A stretch of DNA of 10,536 nt, taken from positions 1-10,536 of the forward strand of contig JAODBN010000094.1 of NCBI GenBank assembly GCA_025463965.1, given 5' to 3'. Source of the stretch: Acidimicrobiaceae bacterium. GTDB taxonomy: Bacteria > Actinomycetota > Acidimicrobiia > Acidimicrobiales > Bog-793. The position numbers and the translations under genes are program-made. Below the pieces are notes generated by a model, which worked only from the letters and a program-made list of their open reading frames with translations, ran no database searches and was not told where the DNA came from. Positions within the stretch are counted from its first letter, which is position 1. Each line of letters begins with the position of its first letter. Shown one piece after another: positions 6,437 to 10,536 of the stretch.

Positions 6437-6868
6437 ATGCCCACCTACGAATACGCCTGCAAGGCCTGTGGCGACCAGTTCGAGGCCGTCCAGAGCTTCA
6501 CCGACCCCGCCCTGACCACCTGTGCCAAGTGCGGGGGCGATCTCCGCAAGGTCTTCGGTGCCGTCGGCATCGTCTTCAAGGGCAGCGGCTTCTACAAGAC
6601 CGACAGTCGCACGAGCGCTACGGCTGGCAACAAGACCTCCTCGGAGACGAGCCAGGGCGACTCGAAGGACTCCAAGGACTCCAAGGACTCGAAGGACTCG
6701 AAGGACTCGAAGGGGAAGGAGCCGGCTTCGACGGGCTCTGGGGCCTCGGGTCCGGACTCCACTCCAAGCACCAGCCCGGCGCCCAGCTCAGCAGCTCCCT
6801 CGAGCAGTCCGAGCGGGGGCGGCTCGTCACCGAGCCCCTCGCCGGCTCCCGCCAAGAACTCCAACTAA
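6437..6868 (+). CDS. FmdB-family zinc-ribbon protein, Ruc-like redox-regulated chaperone
   Basis: Residues 1-40 (MPTYEYACKACG, then TTCAKCGGDLRKVF) are a typical FmdB zinc ribbon with the four ligands Cys8, Cys11, Cys29 and Cys32. Residues from about 50 to 143 are disordered: six DSK repeats, then a Ser/Pro/Gly/Ala-rich tail without hydrophobic core. M. tuberculosis Rv0991c (Ruc) has this layout of an N-terminal zinc ribbon plus unstructured C-terminus. It is an oxidation-activated chaperone that works with DnaK and is co-regulated with heat-shock chaperones. The CIRCE operator in front of this gene supports the same role, though function is inferred here. The start is firm: AGGAG lies 5 bases before the ATG. 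Many FmdB annotations call it a regulatory protein, without evidence in this case. The gene converges with tldE, 19 bases away. Confidence 0.88.
   Translation: MPTYEYACKACGDQFEAVQSFTDPALTTCAKCGGDLRKVFGAVGIVFKGSGFYKTDSRTSATAGNKTSSETSQGDSKDSKDSKDSKDSKDSKGKEPASTGSGASGPDSTPSTSPAPSSAAPSSSPSGGGSSPSPSPAPAKNSN
6659..6712 (+). repeat. Six tandem 9-bp repeats inside the FmdB-type gene
   Basis: The unit GACTCGAAG or GACTCCAAG occurs six times without interruption and encodes (Asp-Ser-Lys)x6 at the start of the disordered tail. Units 1 and 4-6 have G and units 2-3 have C at the sixth base. Because the unit is a multiple of three, copy-number change keeps the frame and only alters linker length. Confidence 0.95.
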
Positions 6869-6887
6869 TCCTCGGCCGGAGCCGGTC

Positions 6888-8231
6888 TCAGTCGCCACCC
6901 ATGGCGACGTCGGCGATCGCCAGCGTCACTCCCGACGAGCTTCCGGGCAGCCACTCGACGTCGCCGCCGATCGCCAAGACACCCTGGAGCATCTTCTGGA
7001 TCGTCGAGGCGATCGTCACCTCTCGCACGGGTGCGCCCAGCGCTCCGCCGGCGATCAGGAGACCCTCGGCGCCGACCGAGAAGTCGCCGCTCACCGGGTT
7101 GACACCGGAGTGGATCCCAAAGACGCCCTGTACCAGGAACCCGTCGCCTACCTGGGCGATGATGCCGTCCTGGTCAAGGGTGCCCGGCTCGATGGCGACA
7201 GCCCTTGCTCCCACGCCCGGGGCGGACTTGTAACCGCCTCGCACGGCCGAGGCGGTAGAGCGGGCCCCGGCAAGTCGCGCCGAGTACGTGTCGTACAAGT
7301 AGGCGGACAGTCGGCCCTTCTCCACGAGCGGCGTGCGGCGGCACGCCAAGCCTTCCGCGTCGTAGGTCGCCGCGCCGAAGGCGAGGGGATTGGTCGGGTC
7401 CTCGACAAAGGTCAGGGATGGCACCGCCACCTCTTCGCCGAGCCGACCGGAGAACAGTGATCGCCCCTTCGCCACCTCTTCGCCGGACAGCGTGCCGGCG
7501 AGAAGCGCCAACAAAGTGGCGGTCACGCGCCGGTCCAAGACGACGGTGAGCCGGGCGCTCTTCGCCTTGCGCGCACCGATCAGCCGGGTCGCCCGCTCGA
7601 TGGCATCGGACGCGGCCTCCTCGACGTCGAGGTCCGAGGGTTCGCGGCCGACCGAGTAGCCCGCCCCGGTCTGGGTGTCGTCGCCGTCCCCGGCGACGAC
7701 GTCCGCCGAGATGTAGCAGTTGGTCCTCCGGCTGGTCGCGGCGATGCCTGTCGAGGAGGCGATCGCGGACTCGACCTGGCCGTCGCCGTAGTCGCTGCTA
7801 ACCACCTGCCGCACCCGAGGGTCGCCAGCGCGAACGAGCCGCTCGAGCTCCATGGCGAGCTCAACTTTGTCGGCGGTGGGCGTCGAGGCTGCACCCTCGC
7901 GCCAGAGGTCGAGCGCCGCAGGGGCCACCCCATCGGGGCGGGCGAGACCTGCGTGCTCGTCGGGGCTGGCGAACGAGGCGTTGTCGCGCGCCTCGGACAA
8001 CGCCTCGCGCCCGCTCGCCTCGTCGAGGTCGCCGACGTACGCGAAGCCTTGGCGCCCACCGACCACCACTCGGACGCCGACCCCCGAGGACTCGGCCGAA
8101 GACAAGGACTCGATCTCGCCGCCGAACACCCGGACGTCGGTGTCTCGGTAGTGAGCGACGTAGGCCTCGACCTCCTCGCCAGGCCGGGCGTCGTCGACGA
8201 TGCGCTGTGCCAGATCGAGGAGCTCAGGCAC
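6888..8231 (-). CDS. tldE: TldE/PmbA family subunit of the TldD-TldE metalloprotease
   Basis: The 447-residue protein is the partner of TldD in a cytoplasmic two-subunit metalloprotease that degrades unfolded or small peptides; in E. coli it processes microcin B17 and affects CcdA. Family features are GGEIESLSSAESSGVGVRVVVGG near the N-terminus, a central TVVLDRRVTATLLALLAGTLSGEEV block, GVNPVSGDFSVGAEG, and the end VLAIGGDVEWLPGSSSGVTLAIADVAMGG. As expected for TldE it lacks the HExxxH zinc motif of TldD. The start is a GTG overlapping the tldD stop region by 8 bases, so translation is probably coupled and the two chains made in step. The binding site is correspondingly weak. It converges with the FmdB-type gene. 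Confidence 0.94.
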   Translation of the reverse strand: MPELLDLAQRIVDDARPGEEVEAYVAHYRDTDVRVFGGEIESLSSAESSGVGVRVVVGGRQGFAYVGDLDEASGREALSEARDNASFASPDEHAGLARPDGVAPAALDLWREGAASTPTADKVELAMELERLVRAGDPRVRQVVSSDYGDGQVESAIASSTGIAATSRRTNCYISADVVAGDGDDTQTGAGYSVGREPSDLDVEEAASDAIERATRLIGARKAKSARLTVVLDRRVTATLLALLAGTLSGEEVAKGRSLFSGRLGEEVAVPSLTFVEDPTNPLAFGAATYDAEGLACRRTPLVEKGRLSAYLYDTYSARLAGARSTASAVRGGYKSAPGVGARAVAIEPGTLDQDGIIAQVGDGFLVQGVFGIHSGVNPVSGDFSVGAEGLLIAGGALGAPVREVTIASTIQKMLQGVLAIGGDVEWLPGSSSGVTLAIADVAMGGD

Positions 8232-9633
8232 CGGCGGTCCCCCCGACGGTCACCCCGGAGATGCGCAGCGTCGGCTGGCCACAGCCGACCGGCACGCTCT
8301 GGCCGTCTTTGCCGCAAGTCCCGGGGCACATGTCGAAGTCGTTGCCGACTGCGTCTATGCGCGTGAGCACCTCCGGCCCGTTCCCGATCAGGTTGGCGTC
8401 GCGCAGCGGCTCGGTCAGGTGCCCGTCCTCGATCAGGTAGGCCTCGGTCATCCCGAACACGAAGTCCCCGGTCGCGGTGTTGACCTGGCCGCCGCCCAGC
8501 TTGGCTACGTACACCCCGTAAGGGGTCTGGGCCAGGATCTCCTCGGGATCGTCCTTGCCCTTTTGCAGGTAGGTGTTGGTCATCCGCACCATCGGCAAGT
8601 GCTGGTAGCTCTGCCGACGGCCGTTGCCCGACGAGGGCCGCTTCTCCTTGCGGGCCCGGAGCGTGTCCCACATGTAATCCGTGAGGACGCCTTCCTCGAT
8701 GAGCACGTTGCGCTGCGAGGGCTTTCCCTCGTCGTCGATGGCCGCGGTGCCCCACTGCTCGGCCACCGTCCCGTCGTCAACCAGGGTGACGAGCGGGCTC
8801 GCGACTTGCTCGCCGACCCGGCCGCGGTAGACGGAGGCGTCCTTCACGATGTGGTCGGCCTCGAGGCCGTGACCACAAGCCTCGTGGAAAAGGATCCCGC
8901 CCGTGCCGCGCTCGATCACGACGGGGAGGGTCCCCGACGGAGCCGGTCGTGCGGAGAGCTTGACGAGGGCACGCCGGGCCGCCTTCTCCGCCACCTCCTC
9001 CACAGAGAAACGGTCGAACAGCTCGAAGCCGATCGTGAGCGCCAGGCTCTCGTATCCGGTCTGAAGCCCGGAGTCGCCGGAAGCGACGCACATCACCATC
9101 AGACGGCTGCGCACCTGGTCGTCTTCGACCAGCAGGCCGTCAGAGTTGGCGACGAGGATGCGCCGGCGGCTGTCGCCGTAGCCGGCGGAGACCTGGACGA
9201 TCTCGCCGCCACTGCTGCGCGCTGCCTCGTCGGCCCGCCGCAAGAGGTCGACCTTGGTCGACTTGGGCACGCTCTCCGGCGCCACCTCGAAGCGGTGCGG
9301 AGCGGGCACCGTGCGTCCCTCCAGCGCCACTTCCCGAACGCCGGGGCTGCCCTGGCGGGCCACCGCCGCCGCAGCCTCGGCGGCGGCGAGAAGCCCGCGC
9401 TCGGAAAGGTCAGCGGTGTGCGCGAACCCGGTGGTCTCTCCCACCACCACCCGGATCCCCGCGCCCCGGTCGCGGCCGGAGGAAAGCTCCTCCACCTTGC
9501 GATCGTCCAAGGAGATGCCGGTGGTGCGCCGGTCCTCCACGAACACCTCGGCGAACTCGCCTCCGTGGCCGAGCGCCAGTGAAAGGGCGGACTCGACAGC
9601 GGCGGGATCCACCAGCATCGTCTCGGTCTGCAC
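8224..9633 (-). CDS. tldD: TldD, zinc-binding subunit of the TldD-TldE metalloprotease
   Basis: The roughly 469-residue protein carries the catalytic HExxxH motif as HEACGH, with His250, Glu251 and His255, within GTGGILFHEACGHGLEAD. The third zinc ligand should be Cys440 in TCGKDGQSVPVGCGQP. Other family blocks are NVLIEEGVLTDYMWD, the QSYQHLPMVRMTNTYL stretch and PYGVYVAKLGGGQVNTATGD. It is a cytoplasmic protease acting with TldE, encoded immediately downstream. I chose the GTG at 9633 because GAGGAG lies 8 bases upstream. The adjacent GTG at 9636 and the ATG at 9618 are alternatives. The frame is open much farther upstream (to 10368), but that part is antisense to the divIVA-like gene and not TldD-like. 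The gene is divergent from that gene across a 231-base spacer. Confidence 0.95.
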   Translation of the reverse strand: MQTETMLVDPAAVESALSLALGHGGEFAEVFVEDRRTTGISLDDRKVEELSSGRDRGAGIRVVVGETTGFAHTADLSERGLLAAAEAAAAVARQGSPGVREVALEGRTVPAPHRFEVAPESVPKSTKVDLLRRADEAARSSGGEIVQVSAGYGDSRRRILVANSDGLLVEDDQVRSRLMVMCVASGDSGLQTGYESLALTIGFELFDRFSVEEVAEKAARRALVKLSARPAPSGTLPVVIERGTGGILFHEACGHGLEADHIVKDASVYRGRVGEQVASPLVTLVDDGTVAEQWGTAAIDDEGKPSQRNVLIEEGVLTDYMWDTLRARKEKRPSSGNGRRQSYQHLPMVRMTNTYLQKGKDDPEEILAQTPYGVYVAKLGGGQVNTATGDFVFGMTEAYLIEDGHLTEPLRDANLIGNGPEVLTRIDAVGNDFDMCPGTCGKDGQSVPVGCGQPTLRISGVTVGGTAGA

Positions 9634-9727
9634 CACGCATGCTCCTCGTCCGCCCGGACTCCCGGGCCACCTCCGGCCTGTCCGGCCGACCGCGTGCCGA
9701 CCGCGGCGACGACCGCGAGTTCGTAGC

Positions 9728-9767
9728 GTACCGATGCATCCCCCACCTTCCGGTGGGGCCTCGGTAC
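9728..9767. repeat. Two-part inverted repeat between tldD and the DivIVA-domain gene
   Basis: An outer pair, GTACCGA (9728-9734) with TCGGTAC (9761-9767), encloses an inner pair, CCCCACC (9741-9747) with GGTGGGG (9752-9758), closed by a TTCC tetraloop. The palindrome GATGCATC (9733-9740) sits on the left side. No T-tract follows on either strand. It lies in the spacer between divergent starts and could be a regulatory element or an mRNA 5' structure. Confidence 0.6.
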
Positions 9768-9833
9768 CATCGCCGTCGAGCGCGGGCTCGGGCGCGAGGG
9801 ATCTGACGGACCACCTCCTCCGGGCCCCGGTGA

Positions 9834-9850
9834 GGGCGCCGCCGGCGCCC
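9834..9850 (+). repeat. Hairpin just upstream of the DivIVA-domain gene
   Basis: GGGCGCC-GCC-GGCGCCC forms a perfect 7-bp GC-only stem ending 14 bases before the ATG at 9865. In mRNA it would stand right before the weak ribosome binding region and could lower initiation. In 70% GC DNA such a stem can also occur by chance. Confidence 0.5.
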
Positions 9851-9864
9851 GGAACGGGGCGAGC

Positions 9865-10536
9865 ATGGACCAAGAAGGCGTCCGCGAGGAAGCCGACAAC
9901 ACGACCCCGCTTTTTGGGGCGTACCGGCGCGGTGGCTACGACCCGGATCAGGTGGACCGCTACGTGGCCGACCAGACCCGTCGACTGGAGATCTCCGAGC
10001 ACCGGGCGTCGGAGGCCGAGCGGCGTCTTGCCGCCGCCGTGGGCCAGCTGCGCGAGCTGCATCGGCGCGTCGCCGTCCTCGAGAACGAGGACCGCTCGCC
10101 CCAGGCCCCCTCGCTCGACACGCTCGGCGAGCGCGTCCAGCGCATCTTGCAGGAGGCCTGGGAGGGCGCATACGCCCTGCGCCAGACCGCCGAGCAGGAG
10201 GTCGCAGAGCTGCGCGAGCGCGTCTCGGTGGAGGCCGAGGAGATCGTGGCCGCAGCCGAGGCGCGAGCCCGCGCCGTCGACGAGGAGATCGAGCGGCGCC
10301 GAAACGCCTACCTCGCGCGCCTCGAGGAGGACCGGGCCAAGGCGGTGGCCCAGGTCAGCTACCTGCACGAGCAGCGCCGGTCGGCCCTCTCCGAACTGTT
10401 AAGGATCAAGGAGATCATCGAGGCAACCGTCGGAGAGGCAGCGGCCTCGCGCGCCGCCACCGCACCCGGCTCACCGGCAGCGGCTACCGCCACCGCCAGC
10501 TCGGTCAACGCGGTGCCGGCGCCGGAGACGGACGCC
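9865..10536 (+). CDS. DivIVA-domain coiled-coil protein, 3' end missing
   Basis: The frame is open from the ATG to the window edge (224 residues, no stop), so the gene is partial. Residues 17-36 (FGAYRRGGYDPDQVDRYVAD) match the DivIVA-type membrane-targeting motif, in which a short basic/aromatic turn precedes a coiled coil. Residues 40-75 and 85-190 are highly charged heptad-like sequence rich in Glu, Arg, Ala and Leu. The tail after 190 is Ala/Pro/Thr-rich and disordered. Relatives mark cell poles or division sites and scaffold wall growth, or form related coiled-coil proteins of unknown role; which applies here cannot be decided. The ribosome binding site is weak (GGGGCGAG just before ATG). 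The gene is divergent from tldD, with two inverted repeats in the spacer. Confidence 0.8.
   Translation, partial: MDQEGVREEADNTTPLFGAYRRGGYDPDQVDRYVADQTRRLEISEHRASEAERRLAAAVGQLRELHRRVAVLENEDRSPQAPSLDTLGERVQRILQEAWEGAYALRQTAEQEVAELRERVSVEAEEIVAAAEARARAVDEEIERRRNAYLARLEEDRAKAVAQVSYLHEQRRSALSELLRIKEIIEATVGEAAASRAATAPGSPAAATATASSVNAVPAPETDA

Noticed and set aside
6659..6712. Tandem repeat as a CRISPR or regulatory array
   Set aside because: Units are 9 bases with no spacers and lie in frame inside a protein-coding gene.
8200..9582. Long open frame of 460 codons on + across tldD
   Set aside because: It is the mirror of the tldD/tldE reading frames in GC-rich DNA and contains no domain pattern; the - strand shows all TldD motifs.
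9634..10368. Upstream extension of TldD by about 245 residues
   Set aside because: The stretch is antisense to the DivIVA-domain gene, lacks TldD similarity, and GAGGAG marks the start at 9633 or 9636.

Overview
The window comes from a high-GC bacterium, most likely an actinomycete in the broad sense (Actinomycetota, perhaps Acidimicrobiia; the class is a guess). The evidence is GlpR/SepX-like and DivIVA-domain genes, a GC-rich CIRCE operator, several GTG starts and roughly 70% GC outside the left end. Two parts of different character meet at a tRNA gene.

Left part (1 to about 2366): the end of an integrated mobile element, visibly poorer in GC. After about 410 bases of structured, probably non-coding DNA comes a two-gene unit: a small XRE-family DNA-binding protein and a large serine recombinase. 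The recombinase frame runs through the intrinsic terminator of a tRNA-Ala(CGC) gene on the opposite strand and stops inside that gene's acceptor stem. The tRNA 3' end is therefore the probable integration site. The other end of the element lies outside the window.

Right part (2367 to the end): ordinary chromosomal genes. After the tRNA come a possible 42-residue small protein with a very good ribosome binding site and a large FUSC-type membrane protein, both on +. Facing them on - are a GlpR/SepX-like membrane protein and MoaC (molybdenum cofactor synthesis). Divergent from moaC is a gene for an FmdB-type zinc-ribbon protein with a disordered, repeat-bearing tail. A near-perfect CIRCE (HrcA) operator lies in front of it. 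This combination matches the Rv0991c/Ruc redox-regulated chaperone of Mycobacterium tuberculosis, and GlpR near an FmdB gene and molybdopterin genes recalls the same mycobacterial neighbourhood. Next come tldD and tldE on -, overlapping by 8 bases, which encode a two-subunit metalloprotease. Finally a DivIVA-domain coiled-coil protein starts on + and runs off the end.

The most interesting points are the recombinase/tRNA overlap, the CIRCE-controlled Ruc-like gene with its six-unit 9-bp tandem repeat, the hairpin-rich region before the XRE gene, and the small gene upstream of the FUSC protein. I see no CRISPR array, rRNA, insertion sequence or recognisable new defence system.
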